A program made the position numbers and the translations under genes. Below the pieces are notes generated by a model. The model worked only from the letters and a program-made list of their open reading frames with translations. It was not told where the DNA came from and did not search any database. Positions 12,800 to 23,758 of a DNA stretch of 34,817 nt are shown one piece after another. The first letter of the stretch is position 1, and every line of letters begins with the position of its first letter. This DNA is from Clostridia bacterium (GTDB lineage: Bacteria; Bacillota; Clostridia; Christensenellales; CAG-138): the NCBI GenBank assembly GCA_017616435.1, contig JAFZYC010000016.1, positions 1 to 34,817 on the forward strand. The letters run 5' to 3'.

Positions 12800-12845
12800 A
12801 TCCTACTCCTTGAGAATGTGATCAAAATATCTTCAAAAGCCTGCG

Positions 12846-15587
<2,742 letters not shown>

Positions 15588-15620
15588 AGAATTACCTTTC
15601 AAAGAGAGTATTCTGCGCTT

Positions 15621-17033
15621 TTACCTTATCAGCACGAGCGAAGCAATGCCGAAGTAAACGAGCAGTGAAACGGCGTCGACGATGGTCGTAATCATGGGGC
15701 TTGCCATGAGGGCCGGGTCGAGCTTCGCCTTATCCGCAAGCAGCGGCAGCGTGCAGCCGACGAACTTCGCGCAGATCACGGCGAGCACGAGCGTCATCGA
15801 GACGACGCCTGCGATCAGGAATATGTTCTGCCCCGCGTCGAGCTGATACATACCCATGTAGTAAAAGACGATTATCCTTATGAAGTTCACGACAGCCACG
15901 CAGAGACCGACGATTATGCTGACGCGGAACTCCTTCCAGATGACGCGCAGTATGTTTCCGAACTTGACTTCGCCCAGAACGAGCGCACGGATGACGGAAA
16001 CGGAGGCCTGGGACCCAGCGTTACCGCAGGTATCCATCAGCATGGGAATGAAGGAGGTCAGTATCGCGACCGCGGTGAGCATGTTCTCGAACTTCGTGAT
16101 GATGAGCCCCGTGAATGTCGCCGATATCATGAGCACGAGCAGCCACACGACGCGCTTCCTTGCGAGGGCGAACACGCTCGTAGACATATAGCTGTCCTCG
16201 ATAGGCGCCATAGCGGCCATCTTATAGATGTCCTCCGTGGTCTCCTCTTCAATGACGTCGACCACGTCGTCGATGGTGATAAGGCCGACGAGCCTCATCT
16301 CGCCGTCGACTACCGGCATACTGACGACGTCGTACTTTTTGAACCGCTCCGCGACGTCCGCCTGATCCTCCGTGGTGGTGGCGTATATGACGTCGTCGTC
16401 CATTATCTCGCTGATCAGCGTGTCATCGTCGGAACCAAGGACTTCCTTGAGCGATACGACGCCCGAAAGATGCCTCTGGTCGTCCGTAACGAAGGCGTAG
16501 GTGATGGATTCAAGCTCCATACAGCTCCTGCGGACATAGTTCAGCGCGGCGGATACCGGCCACTCGCTCTTCAAACGCAGAAGCTCCGTCGTCATCAGGC
16601 TGCCCGCGGAGTTATCCGGGTATTTAAGCAGCTGATTGATGGCCTTCCTCGTGTCGGGATCGGCGGTCTGGAGCACGCGCTTGACGATGTTCGCGGGCAT
16701 CTCCTCGGTAAAATCGACGGCGTCGTCGACGAACATCTCGTTGACGATGGAGGCAAGCTCCCTGTCGCTTATGCCGTTGACTATGCGTTCCTGCTCGGTG
16801 GGCTCGAGGTAGGAGAACACCTCTGAGGCCTGCTCCTTCGGAAGGAGCCTGAACACTATGACAAGGCTCTTGTCGTCGTCGATGCCGGCCATCTGCTCCG
16901 CGATATCCGCGGGGTTCATGTCCGTCAGTACTTTGCGAAGCTCGCTGAAGGAGCGGGCCTCCACAAGACTTAAGATCTCATGCAACTCCCCATTGTTTTT
17001 TCCTCCGTTTCTGCGGTGCACATATACACCCAA
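15621..17033 (-). CDS. mgtE: Magnesium transporter MgtE (start uncertain)
   Basis: Up to 470 residues. The N-terminal superhelical MgtE_N domain (FSELRKVLTDMNPADIAEQM) is followed by two CBS domains (about 145-270, ending GLITIDDVVDVIEEE) that sense cytoplasmic Mg2+. A five-helix membrane domain follows with the family motif DTCGNAGSQASVSVIRAL and a conserved acidic pore end. The only well-placed start, ATG 16993 with GGAGG 8 bases before it, is out of frame by one base and reaches a stop after seven codons. The in-frame options are TTG 17033 (at the predicted transcription start, no binding site), GTG 17021 and TTG 16985. One extra G in the GGGG run would give MGELHEILSLVE, the expected N-terminus. 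Coordinates given are the maximal frame. Confidence 0.88.
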   Translation of the reverse strand: MGVYVHRRNGGKNNGELHEILSLVEARSFSELRKVLTDMNPADIAEQMAGIDDDKSLVIVFRLLPKEQASEVFSYLEPTEQERIVNGISDRELASIVNEMFVDDAVDFTEEMPANIVKRVLQTADPDTRKAINQLLKYPDNSAGSLMTTELLRLKSEWPVSAALNYVRRSCMELESITYAFVTDDQRHLSGVVSLKEVLGSDDDTLISEIMDDDVIYATTTEDQADVAERFKKYDVVSMPVVDGEMRLVGLITIDDVVDVIEEETTEDIYKMAAMAPIEDSYMSTSVFALARKRVVWLLVLMISATFTGLIITKFENMLTAVAILTSFIPMLMDTCGNAGSQASVSVIRALVLGEVKFGNILRVIWKEFRVSIIVGLCVAVVNFIRIIVFYYMGMYQLDAGQNIFLIAGVVSMTLVLAVICAKFVGCTLPLLADKAKLDPALMASPMITTIVDAVSLLVYFGIASLVLIR

Positions 17034-17044
17034 TATAACATCTT

Positions 17045-17073
17045 ATTATATAAACGGCAGTCGGGTTTGTCAA
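17045..17073 (-). promoter_or_regulatory. Promoter of mgtE-secA-serS
   Basis: Perfect TTGACA (17068-17073) and TATAAT (17045-17050) on the - strand, 17-base spacer. Transcription should start near 17038, leaving a leader too short for an M-box magnesium riboswitch. Confidence 0.9.
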
Positions 17074-17110
17074 GCGTTCCGGAAAATGCGGAGGGAGGGC
17101 TTTTTGCAAT

Positions 17111-17135
17111 AAAAAAGGAGCCTTTTTAAGGCTCC
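17111..17135 (-). terminator. Terminator of the metal-efflux operon
   Basis: GGAGCCTT (17117-17124) pairs with AAGGCTCC (17128-17135), loop of three, followed by T6 on the - strand (17111-17116). It begins 19 bases after the ATPase stop. Confidence 0.92.
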
Positions 17136-17153
17136 CCGGAAATATTCGCTTAT

Positions 17154-19019
17154 TTATTTTTTCATCGCCCGCATCGCGTTCAATATCGCTATGACCGCGA
17201 CGCCCACGTCCGCGAACACCGCGATCCACATATCGGCAATGCCCAGCGCGCCGAGGATCAGCACGGCGAGCTTCACGGCGAGCGCGAACACTATGTTCTC
17301 TCGGACGATCCTCATCGTGCGTTTCGAGATGCGGTGCGCAGCCGCGGCCTTCAGCGGATCGTCGTCCGTCAGAACAACGTCGGCTGCCTCGATCGCGGCG
17401 TCCGAGCCCAAAGCTCCCATCGCGATACCTATGTCCGCGCGTGTCAGTACCGGCGCGTCGTTTATCCCGTCCCCAACGAACGCGAGGGTGCTCTTGCCGT
17501 CCCGGGCTTCAAGCATGCTCTCGACCAAACGGACCTTGTCCTCGGGCATGAGCCCTGAATGGATATCGTCGAGCCCCAGCGCGCGGCCCACGCTTTCGCC
17601 TACGGCCGCCGTATCGCCCGTCAGCATAACGGTGCGTATGCCGCTCTTTTTTAGCTCCGCTATCGCGCTTTCGGAGGTGCTTTTCACCGTGTCGGAGATG
17701 AGGATATGCCCGCAGTATTTGTTTCCGCGGGCGATATGCACGCAGGTCCCGCAGTGGGCGTCAAGACAGCCGTGCTCGCAGACGGGGGAGACGCCTATGC
17801 TCTCCATGAGCTTCGCGTTCCCCGCGTGCACGGTCTCGTCGTCTATGACCGCGGAGATCCCGAGCCCCGCGAGCTCCGTCACGCTTTCAACGCGTGAAGC
17901 GTCTATATGACCGCCGTGAGCGCGGACAATGGATTCCGCTATGGGGTGGTTGGAATAGCTCTCCGCGAGCGCGGCGACGTCCAAAAGTTCCGCTTCGCTC
18001 ATGGCGTTCGCGTGGATGCCCGATACGGAAAAGCTCCCCTCGGTCAGAGTGCCCGTCTTATCGAATACGACAGTGCCGAGCTTCGAGAGCGCCTCCATAT
18101 AATTGGAGCCCTTTATCAGTATGCCGCGGCGCGACGCCCCGCCCATGCCGCAGAAAAATGTAAGAGGCACGGAGATAACGAGCGCGCATGGGCAGGAGAC
18201 CACGAGGAATATCAAAGCGCGGTGGATCCATTCCGACCAGCTCGCATGGAAGAAGAGTGGAGGGATGAGCGCCGTGAGCACCGCCGCCGCGACGACCGCG
18301 GGCGTGTACCAGCGCGCGAACCGCGTGATGAAGTTCTCGCTCCTGGCTTTGCGCTCGGAGGATCTTTCGACGAGCTCAAGTACCTTCGCGACGGTGCTGT
18401 CCTTGTAAACGCCCGTCGTGCGCACACGGATCACGCCGCCAAGATTGACCGTCCCGCTCAATACGTTCTCACCCTCAGCCGTGTCCCTCGGAGCGGATTC
18501 GCCCGTGAGCGCGGATGTGTCGAGCGACGTGGAACCCGATTCGATAACGCCGTCGAGCGGTATCCGCTCGCCGACCCTGACAAGTATCTCCTCGCCTATA
18601 TCGACCTCCTCGGGGGAGACCTCGAACTCCTCGCCGCCGCGGATTACGTTCGCGTGATCGGGACGTATGTCCATGAGCGCGGCTATCGACCTGCGGCTCC
18701 TGCCTACGGCGACGCTCTGGAACAGCTCGCCTATCTGGTAAAAGAGCATGACCGCCGCGGCCTCCGGGTACTCTCGCACGGCGAAAGCGCCGACGGTCGC
18801 AAGACCCATGAGGAAGTTCTCGTCGAACACCTGACCGTGCGCGATGTTGCGGACGGCCTTTAAGAGCACGTCATAGCCTATTACGAGGTAGGGGACGAGG
18901 AACATCAAAAGTTCCGCCCACCACGGCAGCGAGAGAACGTGCCTCAATATGAGCGCGGCCGCAAGCAGCGCGCCGGCTGTGATTATGCGCAGGAGCGTTT
19001 TCTTCTGCCTGCGGGTCAT
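17154..19019 (-). CDS. Heavy-metal translocating P-type ATPase (Zn/Cd type)
   Basis: A 621-residue P1B-type ATPase that exports metal across the membrane. It has SCPCAL (CPC at 276-278) in the transport helix, phosphorylation motif DKTGTLT (320-326), SNHPIA (356-361) of the nucleotide domain, TGES actuator loop (172-175) and GDGINDAP (516-523). There is no fused N-terminal metal-binding domain; the HMA domain is a separate gene just upstream. The nucleotide domain contains an unusual cluster, C414-x3-C418-x4-C423-x2-C426 with C436 nearby, where relatives usually read VGTVVHIA. CPC with the ArsR-type regulator points to Zn/Cd/Pb rather than copper; that is inference. The start overlaps the HMA stop by four bases (ATGA), implying translational coupling. 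Confidence 0.92.
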   Translation of the reverse strand: MTRRQKKTLLRIITAGALLAAALILRHVLSLPWWAELLMFLVPYLVIGYDVLLKAVRNIAHGQVFDENFLMGLATVGAFAVREYPEAAAVMLFYQIGELFQSVAVGRSRRSIAALMDIRPDHANVIRGGEEFEVSPEEVDIGEEILVRVGERIPLDGVIESGSTSLDTSALTGESAPRDTAEGENVLSGTVNLGGVIRVRTTGVYKDSTVAKVLELVERSSERKARSENFITRFARWYTPAVVAAAVLTALIPPLFFHASWSEWIHRALIFLVVSCPCALVISVPLTFFCGMGGASRRGILIKGSNYMEALSKLGTVVFDKTGTLTEGSFSVSGIHANAMSEAELLDVAALAESYSNHPIAESIVRAHGGHIDASRVESVTELAGLGISAVIDDETVHAGNAKLMESIGVSPVCEHGCLDAHCGTCVHIARGNKYCGHILISDTVKSTSESAIAELKKSGIRTVMLTGDTAAVGESVGRALGLDDIHSGLMPEDKVRLVESMLEARDGKSTLAFVGDGINDAPVLTRADIGIAMGALGSDAAIEAADVVLTDDDPLKAAAAHRISKRTMRIVRENIVFALAVKLAVLILGALGIADMWIAVFADVGVAVIAILNAMRAMKK

Positions 19020-19234
19020 AGCACGATCTCGCAGTCCGGCTCGATTTTGCGGCAGAGCTTTACGACCTTCTTCATAACGGCGTCAAACTGAGCGTCATCC
19101 GCCTCGACGGTCATCTTCTGCGTGATAAAGCTCACGGAGGCGTCCTTGACGCCCTCCAGCTTCTTTATCCCGGTCTCCATCTTCGCCGCGCAGTTAGCGC
19201 AGTCGAGATCTATGAGCTTGAATGTCTTCTTCAT
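19016..19234 (-). CDS. Small heavy-metal-associated (HMA) domain protein
   Basis: A 72-residue ferredoxin-like HMA domain. KLIDLDCANCAAKMETGIKKLEGV carries the metal site (D-C-A-N-C), close to the DCANCA form typical of Zn/Cd ATPase N-terminal domains rather than the MxCxxC of copper chaperones. It probably binds the metal in the cytoplasm and passes it to, or regulates, the ATPase encoded next. GGAAGGACAC precedes the ATG. It is followed by the ATPase with an ATGA overlap and preceded by the ArsR gene by 18 bases. Confidence 0.9.
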   Translation of the reverse strand: MKKTFKLIDLDCANCAAKMETGIKKLEGVKDASVSFITQKMTVEADDAQFDAVMKKVVKLCRKIEPDCEIVL

Positions 19235-19252
19235 ATCCGTGTCCTTCCTTTT

Positions 19253-19600
19253 TCAGTCCTCTTTGCCCTCGGTCAGATGCTCGTAGCCCTGGCCGATTAT
19301 CGTGCGGACGTGATCGTCCGCCAGGAAATAGATGTTCGTCCTCCCGCTGCGGCGGCAGGCGACGAGCTTCGCGTCCTTAAGTATCTTGAGCTGGTGCGAT
19401 ATCGCGCTCTGCTCCATCTTCAAAAGCTCCGCTATGGCGCAGACGCAGAGCTCGCTCTCGAAAAGGGAATAGAGTATTTTCATCCTCGTAGTGTCGCCGA
19501 AGAGCTTGAACAGATCCCCCAGATCGCATAAGAGCTCGTCCGAGGGGAGCTGCCGCGTCACCTCGATTATCGCCTGCGAATGATCGTGCTTATGTGCCAT
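19253..19600 (-). CDS. ArsR/SmtB-family metal-responsive repressor
   Basis: A 115-residue winged-helix repressor. The recognition region is SAISHQLKILKDAKLVACRRSGRTNIYFLAD. Two metal sites are visible: a CVC in the alpha-3 position (ELCVCAIAELL), as in CadC/ArsR, and a complete alpha-5 site D-x-H...H-x-x-E (DDH, then EHLTE with the SmtB spacing of 13 and 16 residues). The His-rich N-terminus AHKHDHSQ could contribute ligands. The ATG at 19600 was chosen because GGGG lies about 9 bases upstream; an in-frame ATG at 19618 has no good site. It heads the efflux operon and should repress it from two operators until Zn/Cd/Pb binds. Confidence 0.93.
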   Translation of the reverse strand: MAHKHDHSQAIIEVTRQLPSDELLCDLGDLFKLFGDTTRMKILYSLFESELCVCAIAELLKMEQSAISHQLKILKDAKLVACRRSGRTNIYFLADDHVRTIIGQGYEHLTEGKED

Positions 19601-19614
19601 ATATGAAGCCCCTT

Positions 19615-19663
19615 TCATATGAATCTCTATTCATATGATAAACCATTCATATTTGAATGTCAA
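19615..19663 (-). promoter_or_regulatory. Promoter with two ArsR-type operators
   Basis: TTGACA (19658-19663), 17-base spacer, TATCAT (19635-19640) on the - strand. Operator 1 is a perfect 10-4-10 inverted repeat, TCATATGAAT-N4-ATTCATATGA (19615-19638), covering the -10 edge and start site. Operator 2 is CATTCA-N4-TGAATG (19644-19659), inside the spacer. Both share the ATTCATAT half-site, the form bound by SmtB/CzrA-like repressors. Confidence 0.88.
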
Positions 19664-19694
19664 TAGGGAAATGCGCAGTTTTTGAAAAAAACAT

Positions 19695-19722
19695 AAAAAA
19701 AGAGCGGTCATGCGACCGCTCT
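19695..19722 (-). terminator. Terminator of the dcw cluster after ftsZ
   Basis: AGAGCGGTC (19701-19709) pairs with GACCGCTCT (19714-19722), loop of four, followed on the - strand by T7. It starts 13 bases past the ftsZ stop. Confidence 0.93.
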
Positions 19723-19735
19723 GTTAAGTTATTGT

Positions 19736-21172
19736 TTATTTCTTGCCCTTGTTCTTGTGGCGGAGGAAGGAGGGGACTTCAAGGCCGCCGCGGGGGGAAT
19801 ACCCGGAGGTCTCGCGGGAGTCCTTCTCCTCGGTCATCGTACGGCGGGGGACCGGCCTCTCCTTGACCTGCTCGGAGTAATAGTCGGGCTCCTTGGTGTC
19901 GCGGCGGATACCGCGGGAACCCAATGTCGTGGTCTTGAGCTCGTCCTCATAGGGCTTGTACTCCTCCTCTTCCGGCGCCTCATAGGCGGGTTCGGGAGCG
20001 GGCCTTACGCCCTTCGTGGGATCGAAGTTCCTCGGACGGGAATAGACGGGAGCGGCTTCGGGCTCGGGCTCCGTGACGGGAGCGGGTTCGGGCTCTTTCA
20101 CGGGCTCGGGCTCGACTACGGGAGCGGGTTCGGGCCTTACGGGCTCGGCGGGCTGGCCGAAGGGCCTGCCGGAGGGCTTCTGCGCGGGAGACTGACCGGA
20201 AAGATCGTATTCGCCCCAGCCGAAACCGGTCGCGATGACGGTCGCGCGGACGGTATCGCCCATATCCTCCTCGTTGCTCATGGCTACGATGATGATGGCG
20301 TCGGGATCGACGACCTCCTGAACGGGCATGCAGCCCTCGTTGAACTCATTAAGGGTAAAGCGGTTGCCGCCCACGATGTGAATGAGCACGCCCTTCGCGC
20401 CGTCGATGGTGGTCTCGAGCAGGGGGCTCTCTACGGCCTGCTTTACGGCCTCGATGCAGCCCTTGTCGCCCTTCGCGATGCCGATGCCCATGTGCGCCAT
20501 GCCGCTGTTCTGCATGATGGTGCGGATGTCCTCGAAATCGCAGTTGATGAGCGAGGGCTTGGTTATGACGTCGGAGATGCCCTGTACGCCCTGACGGAGG
20601 ATATCGTCCGCAACGCGGAAGGCGTCGTTGGCGGGCATGTCGCCCGCGACCTTCAGCACGCGGTCGTTGGGGATCACTATGAGGGCGTCGACTACTCCGC
20701 GGAGCTTGTCGATACCGGTCATCGCGTTCTTCATGCGGGCACGGCCCTCAAAGAAGAAGGGCTTGGTCACGACGCCGAACGTCAGTATGCCCATATCCTT
20801 TGCGCACTTGGCGACTATGGGAGCGGCGCCGGTGCCGGTGCCTCCGCCCATGCCGGCGGTGATGAACACAAGATCCGCCCCGCGCATGAGGGAGGAGATC
20901 TCCTCAACGCTTTCCTCTGCGGCGGACTGGCCCTTTTCGGGCTTTGCGCCCGCGCCGAGGCCCTTGGTCACCTTTTCGCCGATCTGGAGCTTGACGTCCG
21001 CCTTGGAGTTCGTCAGCGCCTGCTTATCGGTGTTGATGGAGATGAACTCTACGTTTTCAAGGCCCGCGTCGACCATGCGGTTCACGGCGTTTCCGCCCGC
21101 GCCGCCAACGCCGATGACCTTAAGCTGGGCAAGGTTGCCCGATTCGTGATCCAATTCAAAGTCAAATGCCAT
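19736..21172 (-). CDS. ftsZ: Cell division tubulin homologue FtsZ
   Basis: A 478-residue FtsZ, the GTPase that forms the Z ring. The GTP-binding tubulin signature GGGTGTG is at 109-115, [14 protein letters not shown] near 20-33 is the N-terminal glycine loop, NTDKQAL follows, and the T7 loop carries [11 protein letters not shown]. The GTPase core ends near residue 320. It is followed by a long disordered linker with Pro-Glu-Pro repeats (about 335-395) and a charged tail. The end [12 protein letters not shown] is the conserved C-terminal peptide that binds FtsA and other partners. The total is longer than the usual 350-400 because of the linker. GGAGG lies 10 bases before the ATG. It is the last gene of the cluster, 34 bases after ftsA. 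Confidence 0.98.
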   Translation of the reverse strand: MAFDFELDHESGNLAQLKVIGVGGAGGNAVNRMVDAGLENVEFISINTDKQALTNSKADVKLQIGEKVTKGLGAGAKPEKGQSAAEESVEEISSLMRGADLVFITAGMGGGTGTGAAPIVAKCAKDMGILTFGVVTKPFFFEGRARMKNAMTGIDKLRGVVDALIVIPNDRVLKVAGDMPANDAFRVADDILRQGVQGISDVITKPSLINCDFEDIRTIMQNSGMAHMGIGIAKGDKGCIEAVKQAVESPLLETTIDGAKGVLIHIVGGNRFTLNEFNEGCMPVQEVVDPDAIIIVAMSNEEDMGDTVRATVIATGFGWGEYDLSGQSPAQKPSGRPFGQPAEPVRPEPAPVVEPEPVKEPEPAPVTEPEPEAAPVYSRPRNFDPTKGVRPAPEPAYEAPEEEEYKPYEDELKTTTLGSRGIRRDTKEPDYYSEQVKERPVPRRTMTEEKDSRETSGYSPRGGLEVPSFLRHKNKGKK

Positions 21173-21206
21173 ATTGTTGTTCCTCCGTGGCTGAATAGTG
21201 TTCGCC

Positions 21207-22376
21207 TTACGTGCGCCAGTCGAAAGTGCGCCGCAGGTATCTTTCCGTCCTTCTTATGGCGCTGCTGTGCCCGAGCCGGAACAGCGCGAAATCCGCCAAT
21301 CCGAAGGCCGCAGCGAAGCTTACGGAGCTGTTGCGGCCGACGGGAGGCATCGTGATCGCCGTGTTCCTGCCGAGCCTGCCTTCAACAAACTCCTTTGCGC
21401 CGCGCATGAGAGCGAGCCCGCTCCCCACCAGCCAGACGGGCGTTTCCGCCTCTGCCATGTGATCGAGCTTTTCCGCGATGAGCTCGCAAAGCTCGTCCGC
21501 GCGGGATTCGATTATGAGCTGGATGAGAGAATGCTCGATATCGAACACGCCCTCGCCCGGTATCCTAACCCTCTCGCAGCTCTCGCCGTAATCGAGGGAG
21601 AATACGTAACGCTTTTTAATATCCTCAGCCACGCCCTCCGGAAGGCGGAGACCGTAGCAAAGATCCGAAGTGAAGTGCTTCCCGCCGACGCCCACGGAAT
21701 CGCAGGAGAGTATCGCGTTGCCGCGAAGCAGCGAGATGTCGGTATGGGAGCCGCCGCAGTCGACCAGCAGCACGGAGGATGCCCTAATATCCTCCGGCAC
21801 GGTGAAGCAGGCGGATGCCAGCGCCGACGAAACGAAGGAATCGGCCGCCATGCCGTATGACTCCAGCGCGGAGCTCACCGCTTCCTTAAAGCGGTCGTCG
21901 ACGTAGCAATGCGATACGGATGCGGAGAGTATCCCGCAGGGGAGGCCGATGGGCGAGCCGTGGATCTTAGTCCTGTCCGCGACGAATGAAACGGGAGTGC
22001 TGTGTATGAGGGAGTATCCCTCGGGAGGTTCGAAATCAAAGGAGCTTTCTATAAGCTCTTCGACGTCGGCGGGGAGTATCCTGCCGTTTTTCGAGAGGAC
22101 TTCCGCCGAGCCCTGGCCCAGCCTTACCTCCATGAACGGCGTGGGAACGCCCACGCAAAGCTCCTTTATCCTGACCTTTGCGGATCGCTCCGCCGCGTGA
22201 ACGGCGCCGGCGATTGTTTCCGCAAGCTCCCTTTTTGCCGGCAGCTCGCCGAGACGGTAGCCGGAGTATTCCCTGACTCCCGTACCGTGCACGATTATCG
22301 CGCCGTCGGAGTCAGAGCTCACGACCATGCATACCACCTTGCTGCTGCCTATATCAAGAACGGCACAATGACGCAT
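21207..22376 (-). CDS. ftsA: Cell division actin-like protein FtsA
   Basis: A 389-residue divergent FtsA, which tethers FtsZ to the membrane. [15 protein letters not shown] is the first phosphate loop of the actin/Hsp70 fold, [19 protein letters not shown] the second, and [20 protein letters not shown] the adenosine motif. Domain 1C lies around residues 80-165. The C-terminus [15 protein letters not shown] can form the amphipathic membrane-targeting helix. The ATG at 22376 was chosen over one at 22439 because GGAG lies 9 bases before it and homologues start just before the phosphate loop. It has its own promoter (22462-22491), so ftsA-ftsZ can be transcribed apart from the upstream genes. Confidence 0.92.
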   Translation of the reverse strand: MRHCAVLDIGSSKVVCMVVSSDSDGAIIVHGTGVREYSGYRLGELPAKRELAETIAGAVHAAERSAKVRIKELCVGVPTPFMEVRLGQGSAEVLSKNGRILPADVEELIESSFDFEPPEGYSLIHSTPVSFVADRTKIHGSPIGLPCGILSASVSHCYVDDRFKEAVSSALESYGMAADSFVSSALASACFTVPEDIRASSVLLVDCGGSHTDISLLRGNAILSCDSVGVGGKHFTSDLCYGLRLPEGVAEDIKKRYVFSLDYGESCERVRIPGEGVFDIEHSLIQLIIESRADELCELIAEKLDHMAEAETPVWLVGSGLALMRGAKEFVEGRLGRNTAITMPPVGRNSSVSFAAAFGLADFALFRLGHSSAIRRTERYLRRTFDWRT

Positions 22377-22461
22377 TTTATGCACTCCGTATAGGGCTCG
22401 TGTTATGCCGGGCGCCTGCGAAGCGCCCGATCTGGACATATAGTTGTTTATATGCTCGATA

Positions 22462-22491
22462 ATTATAACACAGCCACAATATGTTGTGCAA
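22462..22491 (-). promoter_or_regulatory. Promoter of ftsA-ftsZ
   Basis: On the - strand TTGCAC (22486-22491), 18-base spacer, TATAAT (22462-22467). The dyad CACAA-N4-TTGTG lies in the spacer and -35 (22475-22488) and shares 13 bases with the DUF1846 promoter region. Confidence 0.75.
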
Positions 22492-22792
22492 GCCTAAATA
22501 AGCATATATTTCATTATTTTGAAAAAAACATTTAGACCACTCCCGCCTTACGGCTTTTCGGGGGAGCCGGGGCTCGCCTGAAATGCCGCTCGGAGAAAGA
22601 GAGGCCGGGTTTGGATGCGTCCCGGGATCACGCTCGCTTATAATGAACGTAAGGAGCGGATCCAGCCGCGCGCAGCGTTTTGCCTTGCCGCGAAGACATG
22701 CATCCGTATCGTTTCCCCCGTATCGCCGAACGCTGCGTCATTCGTTCGGCGGCGGGAGATATTGAAAACAAAGTCGTATGCCCCAAAGGGCG
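22492..22792. other. Intergenic region between ftsQ and ftsA, no supported gene
   Basis: About 300 bases without a convincing frame. It contains a hairpin CGCCGAACG (22724-22732) with 22743-22751, loop of ten, a further GCAGCGTT/AACGCTGC pair, and a CGGCT...AGCCG hairpin near 22550. None has a T-tract on the - strand, so no clear terminator follows ftsQ. In other Clostridia this interval often holds further division or small conserved genes; I see none here. Confidence 0.5.
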
Positions 22793-23758
22793 TCAATCGC
22801 CGCCGCCGGGCTCCTCAGTATCGTCCGGTTCGTCGGTTTCTGCGGGCACGTCCGTTTCTATGGGCTCGTCGGTCGGCGCGGGCGTTTCGGTGGGGACGGG
22901 GGTGGGGTAGCTAATATCCGTTGTGCCGGAGGCGTTGACGTATATCACGGCGCCATCCGTGCGGGCTGGATCGAGCTTCTTCAAAATGGCGAACATGCGC
23001 TCGATCTTGTTTGCGATGTCGATGGAATCGCCCAGCATGACGGTCACGCCGTCAACGGTGCCGAGCTTCACGCTGGAGGAGTTGGAGATGTCGATCGATC
23101 TAATCGCGTAGCTCCTTTCGCCCACGGCTTCGATTATCTCCATGACCGTGTAGGGGCGGAGCTTGCTCTTGTCGCTCGCGATGTTCGTGCCGACGCTGAA
23201 ACCCATGGAGCTGAGGCCGTATATCGGGATGAGGCCTTCGCATTCGTTCTCACGGCGTATGGAGAGCACATAGCCAGTCTCATCCATGACCGCACAGGAG
23301 CCTGCGCCCATTGGGATATATGCGAACTCCATGCGCTCGCTTATAAGAATGTTGAGCTCGGTGGGGAAGATCCTTTGTATGCCGCGGCATTTGAGATACG
23401 GATCGGTCTCTATGCTGCGCTTTGCCGCGTCGAGATCGTAGAAGTAAAGATTCTTTCCCGTGAACAGCCCGGAGAGGTTAATTATGCTCTCATCGGAATA
23501 TCTCTCCGCTCCGGTAACGGTTATCGTATCGACCCTCGTCACGAAGAACATTATTATAAGAAAAGCCGCGACGCAGGCGATGATGAGAACGGCAAAGAAC
23601 GCGGCGCTGCGTCTCTTCTTGCCGCCCTCTTCCTCAGCCTCGGTCTTTATTGCCTTCTTCTTGGGCCTGACCTTGGGCTTCGGCAGCGCGGTGACGCGCG
23701 CCCGGCGCGAGCTCATCATGCGCTCGCCCGTTTTATTGCTGTTCCGTTCTTCCTGCAT
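22793..23758 (-). CDS. ftsQ: Cell division protein FtsQ/DivIB
   Basis: A 321-residue bitopic membrane protein of the divisome, which with FtsL and DivIC controls septal synthesis by FtsW-PBP. A basic cytoplasmic tail (residues 1-50) precedes the single transmembrane helix (FFAVLIIACVAAFLIIMFFV). The POTRA domain follows (VDTITVTGAERYSDESIINLSGL...NLYFYDLDAAKRSI) and then the beta domain (YLKCRGIQRIFPTELNILISERM). The last 40 residues are a Pro/Thr/Glu-rich extracellular tail with no predicted fold. GGAGG precedes the ATG, which lies inside the end of ftsW (26-base overlap), so the two are coupled. Confidence 0.9.
   Translation of the reverse strand: MQEERNSNKTGERMMSSRRARVTALPKPKVRPKKKAIKTEAEEEGGKKRRSAAFFAVLIIACVAAFLIIMFFVTRVDTITVTGAERYSDESIINLSGLFTGKNLYFYDLDAAKRSIETDPYLKCRGIQRIFPTELNILISERMEFAYIPMGAGSCAVMDETGYVLSIRRENECEGLIPIYGLSSMGFSVGTNIASDKSKLRPYTVMEIIEAVGERSYAIRSIDISNSSSVKLGTVDGVTVMLGDSIDIANKIERMFAILKKLDPARTDGAVIYVNASGTTDISYPTPVPTETPAPTDEPIETDVPAETDEPDDTEEPGGGD

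Noticed and set aside
12800..12845. Possible T-box leader before serS
   Set aside because: Only 46 bases separate secA and serS, too short for a T-box, and no antiterminator motif is present.
16993..17045. Possible magnesium riboswitch (M-box) before mgtE
   Set aside because: The promoter leaves a leader of about 45 bases, far below M-box size.
22583..22765. Small + strand frame between ftsA and ftsQ
   Set aside because: No ribosome binding site, arginine/serine-rich translation without resemblance to a family, and opposite to the surrounding operon.
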